DNA of 64,000 nucleotides from Trachythela sp. YZ-2020 (taxonomy: Eukaryota; Cnidaria; Anthozoa; Malacalcyonacea; Clavulariidae): assembly GCA_016169945.1 (NCBI GenBank), contig JADLSH010000275.1:167174-231173 (forward strand), in the 5' to 3' direction. Positions within the stretch are counted from its first letter, which is position 1; the number at the start of each line of letters is the position of its first letter. This document shows positions 17,935 to 28,255 of the stretch, piece by piece. The position numbers and the translations under genes are program-made. Under the pieces are notes generated by a model, which made no database searches, had not been told where the DNA came from, and worked only from the letters and a program-made list of their open reading frames with translations.

Positions 17935-18312
17935 ATGAGTGGAATTCGACAACCTCACAGATATCGACCTGGCAATATCCCTCTTAGGTTCTTTAGACCA
18001 TCGTTAGACCATCGTGGTGTGCCCACAAAATTGTGTAGCGCTGTTGGACGTGAACCAAAAGAGACAGAGGATTGTCATATATGTCTAGAGGAAATTCGAT
18101 TTGGACAAACTAGGGCAATTGCCACACCGTGTTGTGATCACTACGTACATCTACGGTGTTTTCGAAGATGGAAACGTGAACTGCGTCGCGGAAGGCAAAA
18201 CATTACATGCGCTATGTGTCGACAGCCGTGGGATTCTACATCGCTATGTGTGCTTTGCGAGCGGAATAGAACAACATGGAAAACATGCACGATGCGGCGA
18301 TTCCATCCTTAA
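17935..18312 (+). CDS. RING-type zinc-finger protein 1 (complete)
   Basis: 125 residues from ATG. A Pro/Arg-rich N-terminus is followed by the RING ligands Cys47, Cys50, Cys66, His69, His72, Cys75, Cys92 and Cys95, then Pro-Trp and an extra Cys pair at 105/108. The Cys-Pro-Trp-type end is typical of E3 ligase RINGs. Partly inside the right TIR (from 18076), so its 3' half is repeated inverted at 9993-10234. Likely an accessory protein that targets host or element proteins for ubiquitination; this is inference. Confidence 0.75.
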   Translation: MSGIRQPHRYRPGNIPLRFFRPSLDHRGVPTKLCSAVGREPKETEDCHICLEEIRFGQTRAIATPCCDHYVHLRCFRRWKRELRRGRQNITCAMCRQPWDSTSLCVLCERNRTTWKTCTMRRFHP

Positions 18313-18381
18313 TTAACAAGAAAAACTAACATTTATTAAGAGACTGTGCGTTAAATTCAACTCTTAAGATTTGTAATAAAT

Positions 18382-18564
18382 TTAATAATAATAATACATT
18401 TTGTTAGCTTTTGCTAGTGTTTCTATACAATCATCATCTCTACATTTATGTGCTATATTACATACACGACAATGAATATGACAATATGTTCGTAAGTAGC
18501 AAATACGACATACAAATTCCGGTTCAGTACATTTATCATGTTCACAAGTTATATTTGTTTTGGT
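18382..18564 (-). CDS. Cys/His-rich putative zinc-binding frame, copy 2
   Basis: Minus-strand copy of 9745-9927 with the same Cys/His spacing, the same tetra-Tyr end and the same out-of-frame upstream ATG. Sharing of the apparent frameshift by both TIRs means either that it predates TIR homogenisation or that it is a genuine start or splice arrangement. Confidence 0.4.
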   Translation of the reverse strand, partial: TKTNITCEHDKCTEPEFVCRICYLRTYCHIHCRVCNIAHKCRDDDCIETLAKANKMYYYY

Positions 18565-18609
18565 CCATCTTTCTTGACCTTTCGTTCACAGCATACCATT
18601 GCATGTTGC

Positions 18610-18882
18610 TTATGGAGTGACTTTCATTTCGTCAAGAAACTTTCCCATGATATCGTAATCTTCAGAGATATATCCATGCTTGACACACGCGTACCAAACC
18701 TTTTCAATAAACTCTTCATTAGTATATACATATATATCTTCGTCGTCATCATAAACGGAAATCCCTTTCTCAAACTCTTCATCTGTCAATTCATTTAAGA
18801 TTTTATTCTCAAAACTAGAAGCACACATATTGACACGAAGCACAAGTTGATTCTTAGCGATGAACAGTATGTCGATAGTCAT
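18610..18882 (-). CDS. Small acidic protein of the Polinton TIR, copy 2
   Basis: Intact counterpart of 9427-9699 with two amino-acid differences. The ATG at 18882 is used as start. It has the same acidic Asp/Glu cluster. The upstream region again holds a TATA-like motif and TTTAACGAC boxes, although one box reads GTCGTTAAAGCC in this copy. Confidence 0.55.
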   Translation of the reverse strand: MTIDILFIAKNQLVLRVNMCASSFENKILNELTDEEFEKGISVYDDDEDIYVYTNEEFIEKVWYACVKHGYISEDYDIMGKFLDEMKVTP

Positions 18883-19134
18883 GCTCAAACAACGCTTAGT
18901 AAAATATATAAGGACGCGTTTGATGCGCGATATTTATGTGCAAGCCCTCTTGTTTAAACCAGGCTTGTCCTGTCGTTAAAGCCTGTTTCTTACAAGCTCA
19001 GCATAAACGCGTTTGGGCAATGTCGTTAAAGTACAATGTGTTCACCCATGTACAACAGTTAATGACTTCTTAACGACTTTCGCTATTCAATTCCAATTAG
19101 TGATATTCAAATTACACGCGGTTAAGCTGTAACA

Positions 19135-19503
19135 CTAACCCACCAACCATGAAATTAGGCGTTGAAACCAAGACAGTTTAATTTCATAGCTCGCTAAATC
19201 AAATTGTTTTAAATCGTCTACACATATTCGAACGGCTTCTCGCACTGTTTCAGTGTCACAAAAATCGCTTACTTTGTAAACTAAAGCCAAGTAAGCCATA
19301 ATTCTACCAGAATTTAAAGGCTTAGTCTCTTCATATGTTTGACATAAATTTTCAAACACATTATCTCTTACAATACTACATATCATGGAGTTATATGTAT
19401 GTTCATGCTTTTCTAAAAGCAGTTTTATATAAAACCGTAAAGTATCCTGCGTTAATTCTACATTATTTTCCTTAAAAACATCCAGAATTAGCTGTTCTGC
19501 CAT
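19135..19503 (-). CDS. Bcl-2-like protein, copy 4
   Basis: Same 122-residue form as copy 1, including the 7-bp GGGTTAG insertion that ends the frame early. It differs at the nucleotide level by isolated substitutions, so both TIR copies are open. Identity between TIRs probably reflects copying during element replication. BH1/BH2-like blocks are identical to copy 1. Confidence 0.55.
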   Translation of the reverse strand: MAEQLILDVFKENNVELTQDTLRFYIKLLLEKHEHTYNSMICSIVRDNVFENLCQTYEETKPLNSGRIMAYLALVYKVSDFCDTETVREAVRICVDDLKQFDLASYEIKLSWFQRLISWLVG

Positions 19504-19739
19504 CTTGGAACAAAATGGCGAACTGTCGGAAACCTCTCGTTGTTTTAACGTCGTCGGAATGAATCTAATTATAAATGCTCATTAATATGCATAACTCATA
19601 CTCGGAATTGTTCGGATTATCCTCGGAAATGAATTAATTAATTCAGATCATTAACATAATTAACTCATGAATTATGCAGGGTAAACTCGTTAAATTTTAC
19701 GCATAAAACTGGGTCCATTAAGCACCGCTCCATACTACT

Positions 19740-19745
19740 TAGTGG
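19740..19745. repeat. Polinton target-site duplication, right copy
   Basis: Exact TAGTGG match to 8565-8570, directly after the right terminus. Confidence 0.85.
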
Positions 19746-19982
19746 TTATTGGACGATCGCTGCATTTTGCAAATCGCGATCGGGCTGTACTTGCTGTTCC
19801 ACCGCAGCTGGTTGCGGTACATGGGGTAGTTGCTGAGCATTATTTAGATCATCAATCTCAATAGGTTGTGGTTGAACAGCTTTAATTCTGCCATATCTCT
19901 TTTCGCTCGGCTGCGACACAGAAAATCTTGCTTGTAAAAAATCTGTTGCCAATTCCGCTGTCCATGTGTGTCTTCGTGGCAA
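19746..19982 (-). CDS. Short Gln/Pro-rich frame beside the insertion site
   Basis: The 78-codon minus-strand frame starts at a TTG inside the duplicated promoter-like block and ends one base from the target duplication. The N-terminal Arg-Arg-His-Thr-Trp-Thr-Ala-Glu-Leu and Gln/Pro/Val-rich end have no recognisable domain. In the left copy of the duplicated block the same start runs into different sequence. It may be a first exon or a chance frame. Confidence 0.25.
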   Translation of the reverse strand: MPRRHTWTAELATDFLQARFSVSQPSEKRYGRIKAVQPQPIEIDDLNNAQQLPHVPQPAAVEQQVQPDRDLQNAAIVQ

Positions 19983-20119
19983 ATGACAGAAAACTCACAT
20001 TTCCCTGGGTTTTTATAACGTTGCTATTGCCACACGTGTTTCTATATCCATATTAATTAACTTCCGGCTGAAAAATCGCGCTCTATAGGCATTGTATTGC
20101 ATGACTCCCAGTAAGAATA
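19936..20119. repeat. Promoter-like block duplicated across the Polinton (copy 2)
   Basis: Same orientation and length as 7253-7436 and nearly identical. It contains CACACGTG, TCCATATTAATTAACTTCC and a run starting CCCTGGG. Being on both sides of the element without matching the target duplication, it records an independent local duplication. Confidence 0.75.
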
Positions 20120-22146
20120 ATTAATTTAATTACACCTGTCTCAGGTACTATAATTGATCATATTTATACATCGAATCATGAGTATGTTTTTCTAAATATG
20201 TGGCACCGATTGAAATTAACAACGCCAGCAACAGCAATAAGAGTAGCTACCTAATAGCAAATGATGTGCGTAGAACTCAACGCGACTTAGTGGGGATTTA
20301 CTTACTTAGTGGGGATTTAGTGAATATAATATTTTTACTCTTAGCCTTCACTTCAATCGGGGACGGTTGTACGAAAGTCTTTTCCACCGTTTAACTCGCT
20401 AGCCGCCGAGAAAGCTTATTCGCTCACTTAATCGGTCTAATAATCGAGGACCAAGATTTTGTCAGCCGATATAAAGTCAGTTTCCAGTGTCAGTTCAATA
20501 ATCTGCAGTATTGAAAATCGAACAGTTGCAAGTATGCGCAGTGATATAAATCTTAAATTACTCCCACAAATGAGCTCATTTTCCTAGTTTATAACCAGCA
20601 ATGGATAGATACGTTATATATCTCAAGGTATATTGCTTGGCTAGAAAAAAGTGTGATAAAATCTACTTTTGAGTGATTGAACGAAGTTGAATCTGACGCT
20701 CAATATAGCGCTCAATCCGAGGCCGAATCTGAGGCCCAATCCGCGGCTACCTTCACAGTTGTGGTATTTTTGTTGTTGTCAATATGGTGAATATATTGCG
20801 CTATCGTTGAAGTTGTTTCTTTTAGATTAACGTGAATCAAGAAGTATGTACACAATCAGGAGACGTAAGCAAATACGTTAAACAGCTAAGGAATAACGGT
20901 ACGCATCGCTATATACCCAATAACTTTATTGTACTAATGATAGACATTTGGTCATAGTCCGCGATATACTTTCAGTCAGACAGCGACATTTCTTTAGATT
21001 CTTGCGCTTCTCAAAGTGATATCCATGTTGATATAAAGTCCATTATTTGTGTGTTTAAAAAAATGTATCCAAATTTATTTTGGATATTTGCGAGAGAAAA
21101 GCAATACCTAGTGTATAATATAGTTTGTCCGGAATATTTGCGCTCCAGTACGCGGGCTACCCCCTGCAGGCAAACTTGGAATATAGTGGATTATGTAGCA
21201 TACGATACTAAAAGCCGGAGAAGCAACACTCTACAGAGTGTCTTTTCTTATAATCTATAAAGCAGTGATGTTTTCCAGGGGGAACGCGGGGGAACGCCAT
21301 CCCCCCGCTATTTTCGCTGGGGGAACGCCGTTTTCCCTGACAAAACCAAGCGTAGGTGAATGTCGTTCCCGCTGACAAAAATCAAACATTGGTGAACGCC
21401 CAACGCTGTTCCTCACCGCACTATTTTCGCTTTGATAATTTGATTGTAGTCAATTTAACAGCCAAATTAGCTCGGCCAAAGAATATCAGATGATCATGAA
21501 GGTCATGCTTTTTTAAGTCATTTACTGATTTGCCTATGTCTAAGACAGGCCATTAACTTTAACGACCGGAGGCCACGCCCAGTTTACTTTCACTACTATA
21601 TTACTGTCACTGAAATAAAGGTATACGCTATTATATTTTTTGAAGTGACATATTTTAGATTCACACTACATCGAATATGACTAGCTTGGTTTTAATGTGA
21701 CTGTGTAAAATAATATTATCATGTGATGAAACCTTTATGGCTGGTTAAGGGTTCTATATGGAGTGAGAGGGGAAATTACCACACTAAACAGTAAGGCACC
21801 CAGAAAATTTGCTTTTGCATGAATAGATATGATCCACTTAGTTAGACTAACGTGAAAGAACTACGTAAAAAGGATTTGAAAGATTTCGTTATATTTTTAT
21901 GCAATCGTTGGGAAGCTATTCTAAATTTTTGGAGGACTTTTTAACTTTTATTTACAAAAGGTGGATAAAATAGAATTTGAAAATCAATAGCTCATTTTAA
22001 CACTTCATTGAGTTTGTTTATTACATGCAGCATTACAATTTCGAAGCACGATAATGTTCCGAGACAAGCATGTGCAAGAGCTCTCTTGCGCACTCAAAAG
22101 CGTGTAAGGCAATTTTATCCAGCTACACAAAAACTCTTTGTTATAT
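20120..22146. other. Intergenic sequence with dispersed repeat
   Basis: No gene is recognised. At 21265-21420 there is a repeated GGGGAACGCC motif in both orientations after a CAGTG start, which looks like the end of a DNA transposon. At 21649-21800 lies a sequence that recurs at 61497-61626 (TTTTAGATTCACAC, then CATCGAATATGACTAGCTT). Open frames here are short and without domain signs. Confidence 0.5.
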
Positions 22147-22707
22147 ATGTACATGTCTTCTATTCCTAGGCTGGCCAATAACACTATGAACGTGAATAAA
22201 GTTCACCCACAAGACAAAGCTAACTTCATCTCTAAATTAACACTGTGGTGGATTGTTGATTTATTGTGGAGAGGAAACAAAAATCCGCTAAATCAAGAAA
22301 ATCTTGATCCTGTTAGAGAAGAAGACCGCGCTCAGCATCGAACTAAACGGTTGGAGAAGATTTGGAAAAATGAGAAAATCTTTGCACTTCAAGAAAAGAG
22401 AAAACCAAAACTTTGGAAAGCATTGTTGAAATATTTTACTTGGAAAGAATATGGAATTTTATGTTTTTCGTGCGTTTTTGCCATCTCAGGGAATATTTTC
22501 TATCGGTATTTTGTTCTGAAGTTAATAGATGCTTTGAGGAATAGTTTCTTGCATGACATGCAATCCAGAAATAAGTATCTTGTCTACGTATGGGGAATGA
22601 TTGTTGGATCCTTAGTTGCAAATTTTGGCGTACGACATTTTAGTTTGATCTTACCAGTCCTAGGAATAAAATCCAGAGCAGCCCTCGTAGGCTTGATTTA
22701 TCAAAAG
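22147..22707 (+). CDS. ABCC/MRP4-like transporter, exon 1
   Basis: The exon encodes the cytosolic N-terminus and first transmembrane helices of an ABCC exporter: Asp-Lys-Ala-Asn-Phe-Ile-Ser-Lys-Leu-Thr-Leu-Trp-Trp, then Pro-Leu-Asn-Gln-Glu-Asn-Leu and Arg-Glu-Glu-Asp-Arg-Ala, the family's conserved pre-TMD1 blocks. Hydrophobic helices follow. Candidate ATGs are 22147, 22153 and 22186; the last (Met-Asn-Val-Asn-Lys-Val-His) fits typical MRP4 starts best. It ends at donor AAAG/GTAGGC in phase 0. The intron contains a cluster of AAACGCCCCTC motifs at 22778-22885. Confidence 0.8.
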
Positions 22708-24204
22708 GTAGGCATATATATTATGCTAAGGATATTTGTCTTCGAAGGAAAAATTGCAAAAAACATAAATAATCTATTAAACGCCCACTCTCAAATGTCG
22801 TCGATGATCGGGTCAAACCACAATTTTGTCCTAAACGCCCCTCTCTATGAAACGCCCCTTATCTAATAAACGCCCCTCCTAACAAGGCGTTAGTCAGATT
22901 TCATTAAACATTTATTAGAGTAAACGCTCATCACATTACTAGTGTTAGAGCAGAAGTGTAATGGAATGTAAGGGCTAGGAAAATATAAAATTAGACAAAG
23001 GTATCTTACCTTCAGGATAAATGTGATTCTCCAAGTATAAAACGCAATATTCGACACCATTTTCCAGCCCACAACGGTAAAAAGTTATTTGTTATGCAAA
23101 TGAAGAATCATAATTACCTTGCAAGTAAAATACCATTGTGAAACTTCATATTCTCCTACGTATTCTCCTTCCCAGAATTCATTGTGCATAGTTTAAAATG
23201 TTAGCCTGAGCAGCCAATCTTAAGTGATCAGTTAGACCAAACTTTTAGTTTTTAAGATGATTCTGTCGACACACGCAGAGACTCAACTTTCGAGGTAGAG
23301 GAGGATCTGAAACAGTGGCCTTTAAATATATTTGTGTCTATACCTGATAAAGCTAATGTTATTTTTACCCAGCGAGCATGATTATTGAGGCGTAAGCAAC
23401 TCTACATGGCTAATCAAAGGACGTAGATAGTTTCTGAGTGTTCCACGATTGTCCGAGTTGTTGAGTCTTGAAAATTTATTCTGATATGGTTGAGCATACA
23501 TTTGGAAAAATCGGTAATAATACAACTAGTGAACAATTTACCGGTCCAAACGTCTTTAAAATTTTGAAATCTTTAAAATGCGTTTTAGACATAGAATCAG
23601 CGCAGAAACCAGAGGTACCAGGGCTACCGTCTTAAGAGTCAGTTGTTTCAATGTCAAATCACTAAATGGGTCCCACAATTCACACTATGTATGACGGCCA
23701 TATTTGTGTGACCTCATTAGATATTCACCGGCAAATTTAGGCCACTGGTGACCAATTTTTATCTCAACAATATGCATCCTTTCCCTTCAATAACCAGAAA
23801 TTGTTAAAACCTCCTCTAACATGTCAGAAACACCACCGTAGATGTCTCCCAAGCCTACTCTTCAGGTCACGAGTCATTGTTCTTATATAGCGTTGGGGTA
23901 GGAGGCAAGCCCGTGAATAGTTCGCTTCCCAGCGGAATACCGTTCCACTAGTAGAGTAATATAGTCGGATAATTCAATTTGATTACGCATCTATAGAACC
24001 ATCAAAGAGATATTTAAGAATTCATTTGCGAACAACATGACCGGCATGGAATCAGTCCTTTATCTACACCTTGGATGCTGCTTTTGCGCTTCAGAATTTA
24101 ACTGAAACATCAAGAGCGTCATTGACCTGCTATTTTCTATAATGCACCCAAAACCCTGCTAATATCAGCGCATACAAATCAGAGAAGTATGCTTTTTCTT
24201 TCAG

Positions 24205-24583
24205 GTGTTGAAATATAGTAAGACGACGATAAACGCTGGTGAAGTCATGGAATTGATATGTAACGATACGCAACGTTTAGTCACGATGGCATACAGATTT
24301 CTTCCATACTGTATATGATTCGGAAGCTCATTTCGTCTTTCATATACATCAGTTGGCTTTTAATATTTCTTGGTTGGAAAATCATTCCTGGTCTCCTTGT
24401 TTTTGTTTTTCTCTCCCTATTTCGCATTTTAATTACCGAAGTCGATGTCAAATTACGACGAAATGCTTCCGACGTTGCAGAGAAACGTCTTGGATACGTA
24501 CGAGAATTTCTTACGATCATTCATTCCGTCAAACTAAATTGTTTGGAACATATCTACGAGAATAAGATTCAATCAACAAGATG
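24205..24583 (+). pseudogene. ABCC/MRP4-like transporter, exon 2 (frameshifted)
   Basis: Starts after acceptor TTTCTTTCAG. The first part (Val-Leu-Lys-Tyr-Ser, Gly-Glu-Val-Met-Glu-Leu-Ile-Cys-Asn-Asp) fits the intracellular loop of TMD1. The frame then hits TGA near 24316 while the correct continuation (hydrophobic helix, Gly-Tyr-Val-Arg-Glu-Phe-Leu, Ile-His-Ser-Val-Lys-Leu) is one frame away. A one-base deletion at about 24290-24315 explains this; adding one base makes the exit phase agree with exon 3. The donor is ATG/GTAAGT. A real mutation or a sequence error are both possible. Confidence 0.65.
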
Positions 24584-25220
24584 GTAAGTTCAAACATAAT
24601 TCAAAGGCTGATTATTAATCAATATAGGCAAATTATCCAATCATATTGTGTTCATATTCCATCCCAGGAGAATCAAAAAACCTTTGTTTCGTGTAAAGCT
24701 TTCTTTTATGTTTTCCTGCCGTGTTTACGTTCCTTATTATGCGTACAATGTTGCAGCTCTCTTGGCAATGCAGCTTTTAAATTACGTCAAATAAAAATTA
24801 GAGATTTTAAAATGCGGCTTTCTTAATTACATGCATATTCTGCACACCCTCCCTGCTAGAGCTGCGTTGTTTCCGAGCGACCTCCCACCCTCCTTACGCC
24901 GTTTTCCACTAGGGTCGCGTTGCCCGCGCGCGGCGAGTGACCTATGCAAGTCACGTGTGTAATTTCTCTTCCTCGCACGCCAAGAAAGTTGGATATAGTT
25001 CAATTTTCATGGCGTGCATGCGGGGGCTAAAGCGGACTAAAAACTACAGGGCATGTTTAAATATGTTCGTATTTTTCGAAAGAACTTCAACACTGATGAT
25101 TGTTATGACGTACAAAGCAAACTGGACTACATAACCGCATGCAGGAAATATGGCAAAATGCTAGTTGCGCTTGGGTTCTTCATTTTTAACCAATCACCCT
25201 ATTTTCTTATATCGTTTTAG

Positions 25221-26224
25221 GCAAGAAATCAAATTTAAAGCGAAGCGCTGGATCATTTTGTCCATGAATTTTACTTTCACTACGTGTGGGCAACACCTTT
25301 CAACTTTCGTGACAATTATGACTCTCATATTCACTGATGGCTCCATGCTTACATTTCACAATATATTCACAATGATGTTGCTGTTTGTAAGCATGAGCGA
25401 TTCCATTCTTATGGACATTCCAGTTTCAATTCATTTCAGTACGGATATACTGACTGCGCTCTCTCGGATACAACGTTTCTTGGAACGCTCTGACGTCATG
25501 GATGTCACAATAAAAACGAATCGATTTCGCGAGACTGACCATTCAGAACTTGATGAAAAGTCAGCTGAAGAGATGAATGCTTCGTGGAAAGTAAGCTGTA
25601 CTCCTTACATTTGGCTGGATAATGTGTCATGTAAGTTACCCGCATTCGATGACTCAAATCTTCAGGAAAACGGCGTATTACTGTTAAAAGACATTTCTTT
25701 TAAAATATCATCAAAGGGATTGGTTATTATTACTGGTTCTGTGGGCAGTGGAAAGTCCTCACTGCTGACGAGCATTATTAATGGAGAACTTCCTATTACC
25801 AAGGGATCTATAAAACATTCTGGGAACATTGCCTAAGTTTCGGATACGCCGTGGGTATTTCCAGGCACTGTTCGTGAGAATATATTATTCGGTTCAGCAT
25901 ATAACGAAGAGTGGTACTTAGAAACCGTCAAAGCTTGTCAGTTGGAAAATGATTTTAGGAGACTCCCAGAACAGGACTTGTCAGGAATCGGAGAACACGG
26001 TGCAACATTGAGTGGTGGACAGCGGACACGTATAGCTTTGGCACGCGCTGTTTACTCGCAGGCGGATATATATCTACTGGACGATCCGCTCAGTTCTTTA
26101 GATGCCAAGGTCGCAGAAAGTATTTTCAAGAATGTTTTAAAAGGAATGTTATCTGAGCGGATTGTATTCTTAGTCACGCACAAATATTTCACCGAAGCTG
26201 ACTTCATCGTAAAGTTGGATAAAG
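25221..26224 (+). pseudogene. ABCC/MRP4-like transporter, exon 3 with NBD1 and an in-frame stop
   Basis: A single 1-kb exon encodes the rest of TMD1 and nucleotide-binding domain 1. Motifs are Walker A Gly-Ser-Val-Gly-Ser-Gly-Lys-Ser-Ser, signature Leu-Ser-Gly-Gly-Gln-Arg-Thr-Arg, Walker B Ile-Tyr-Leu-Leu-Asp-Asp and the H-loop His. A TAA at 25834-25836 sits between Walker A and the Q-loop, where the family has Tyr in Ile-Ala-Tyr-Val-Ser-Gln, and the Gln of that motif is also changed to Asp. The frame remains open on both sides. Premature termination there would remove half the pump. It joins exon 4 through donor AAAG/GTAAAA in phase 1. Confidence 0.75.
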
Positions 26225-26278
26225 GTAAAAAAGTTTGAGCTGATCCAAATTACAAAATAACAAACTACAGTAAACAGT

Positions 26279-27840
26279 CAGTGGCGAAGCCAGCAGTCAT
26301 GCAGGTCATGCAATGCATGACTAAAACTTTCCCCAAAAATGTTTAAAAATTGTCTAAAACAGAATTACGCTTTATCTTTGCCTTTCTACGTTCAGCTGCT
26401 TTATGCTATATTGTTTGACGTAAATCAATGGTCTTTACGCTATATTTTCGCTGAATATTCTCGTATGTTATTGATTTCGGCTTTGTTGCCTTGGCAACTA
26501 AGTAGGGCCTGCATATCCACATGCATGACCGGTTGCGTAATGCCCGTTCTTCACTAGGCGAATTTGTTCGCGCGACGCGAAGCGAAAATTCATTTCGGCA
26601 ATCTGATTGGGTAGCAAAAAAAATTTTCGCTGCGAATTTTTTCACTAACCAATCGCGTTGTCGAAATTCGGTTTTCGCCTCGCGTCGCGCGAACAAATTC
26701 GCCTAGTGGAGAGCCGGCTTAATAGGAGTGGAAAACGAGTGCGTGGAATTGCTGCGTGTTCCCCACTGCGTGTTTTGGTCATGCATTTTCAGAATTTCAT
26801 GACTAGCTAATATTATTTTCTATTAGGTTTCTTGTTTTCTGATTGGCTTACGATGCTTGTGCAAGCGCGATGCGGTTGTTTTTGACGCTTTGGTCATGCG
26901 ATTTACGATTTTCATGACTAACGTAACGGGCAGCCCGACCTGATCACAGCAAGTGAGCCACAGAGTCACAGCCTCTTTACTCGAAGCTTTCAGCCTGAAT
27001 GAACATGGCTTCAAGTCATTCAGGCATCAGTTCGAGTTCTTCTTCACTTGAAGTTAACGATATTGTTTCGGAGTTGGTGAGAAAATCCTTTTCTGCTTGG
27101 GCTACTGCTGAACAGAATATTATCGTTAAGCACGACCAACGCCAGATCTTTCGTCAAGAAAATACTATTTGACCGGCAGGGGACATATCTTCGGTTCGGT
27201 GCATGCTATGTAGATGGCAATACCACCGTTCGATTCAGCGTTTTACGATCTCTTTAGAGAAGTAAATTGTGTTTGTTTACAATGCTATGCGTCCAATTTA
27301 GCCGCTTTTAAACACTCTGAATTTTGTTTCAGTGTTTACAAATTAACAATAATATAAACTAATTAAATATTAATTTCGCTTTCCTACCTTTGGTTTACAC
27401 GCTACAAACGTAAATACCACCATTCGACGGGTCTTTGAAATGAATCCATTTTTATCACAATACGACATAATCTAGCCCTTTTATGGCAATTCTCGTGCTT
27501 TCAACAAAATGCTTTCTTTGTTGCGAAGCCGGTATTGTCGGCGCACGCTCGGACAACTGATGAGCTCTGACATTGAGCGAAACAGTCAAAATTTAGATAT
27601 TATTCTGAATGGGTTTTCCTATTTTTGTGTCAACCTTCATTATTGTGCTCTGAAATATGCAAAATTCTCAACATTTTTTCCTTTATTAGGTCAAGCTATT
27701 CCTAAAATTTGATGCCCAGATTGCTGCAAATGGCAATTCTGGGAGTCAATATTTCAAAATGTTCCCACGGGAGCATGCCCCCGGACCCCGCCAGCAGGTC
27801 TCGCGCCATGACCACTCATATCGGACTGGCTTCGCCACTG
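26279..27840. mobile_element. hAT-type non-autonomous element in ABC intron 3
   Basis: Inverted ends CAGTGGCGAAGCCAG (26279-26293) and CTGGCTTCGCCACTG (27826-27840) bound a 1562-bp insert. The flanks AGTAAACA (26269-26276) and AGTAAACT (27841-27848) look like an 8-bp hAT target duplication with one mismatch and a 2-bp gap on the left. GGGAGCATGCCCCCGGACCC near the right end is a composition I associate with invertebrate hAT elements. A 56-codon frame (27005-27172), Ser-rich at its start, may be a leftover 5' end of a transposase gene. A separate MITE is nested inside (26552-26708). Confidence 0.7.
26552..26708. mobile_element. Palindromic MITE nested in the hAT element
   Basis: Inverted ends CACTAGGCGAATTTGTTCGC and GCGAACAAATTCGCCTAGTG with arms of about 35 bp, total 157 bp, GC-richer than its surroundings. 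It must be younger than the hAT insertion. It produces long spurious frames on both strands. Confidence 0.8.
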
Positions 27841-28255
27841 AGTAAACTAAACTGTGTCTGTGAGTTTGTTTGCAGTATGAAACGCGGGATTACTCACGAA
27901 GCATAAAAGCAGGAGAAAAGTTTAAATAATTAAATATATACCGTAAAGAACCTTACGGAACAGTCCATCGGAAAAATTGAAAGGAATAGACAGTTTAAAC
28001 CTAAAATATTCCAATAAGATTATATGACTTTTTGTAGGTAGCCTACGCTTTTAAGATAGTGTTTATCCACTGATTACCTGCGTTTAAGCAAAATTAATTC
28101 CTGTCTAAATAAGGGATGTAACAAGCTATAAAAAAGGACCTATGGTGATATGTTAACAAAATTGATTTACACATTCAAATCGTGCTATTTTCAGGACTTC
28201 AGTTTTATTCGACATGTTTAACTAAAAGAACAATGACTATAATATTTCCATTCAG

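Larger units (their letters stand above)
8571..19739. mobile_element. Polinton/Maverick (adintovirus-like) element, internally deleted or composite
   Basis: The 11,169-bp element begins AGTAGTATGGAGCGG and ends with the inverted complement. It has 1.66-kb terminal inverted repeats and is flanked by a perfect 6-bp duplication. AG termini and a 6-bp duplication are Polinton hallmarks. Cargo consistent with this class: an A32-like packaging ATPase, a small basic protein with a hydrophobic C-terminus, a 250-residue basic-tailed protein, RING proteins and Bcl-2-like genes. No DNA polymerase B, retroviral-type integrase, adenain-like protease or jelly-roll capsid frame is present. An inner palindrome (10235-15587) may have replaced that part. 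The element cannot be autonomous as seen. Confidence 0.85.
18076..19739 (-). repeat. Polinton right terminal inverted repeat
   Basis: Reverse-complement partner of 8571-10234 and equal in length (1664 bp). It contains the Cys-rich frame, the small acidic gene and a Bcl-2-like gene, all on the minus strand. The terminus is at 19739, followed by TAGTGG. Confidence 0.9.

Noticed and set aside
18101..18316. 71-codon frame overlapping the RING gene
   Set aside because: Alternative frame of the RING coding sequence; the RING ligand pattern decides the real frame.
26406..26706. Overlapping frames on both strands near 26.5 kb
   Set aside because: They are readings of a palindromic MITE.
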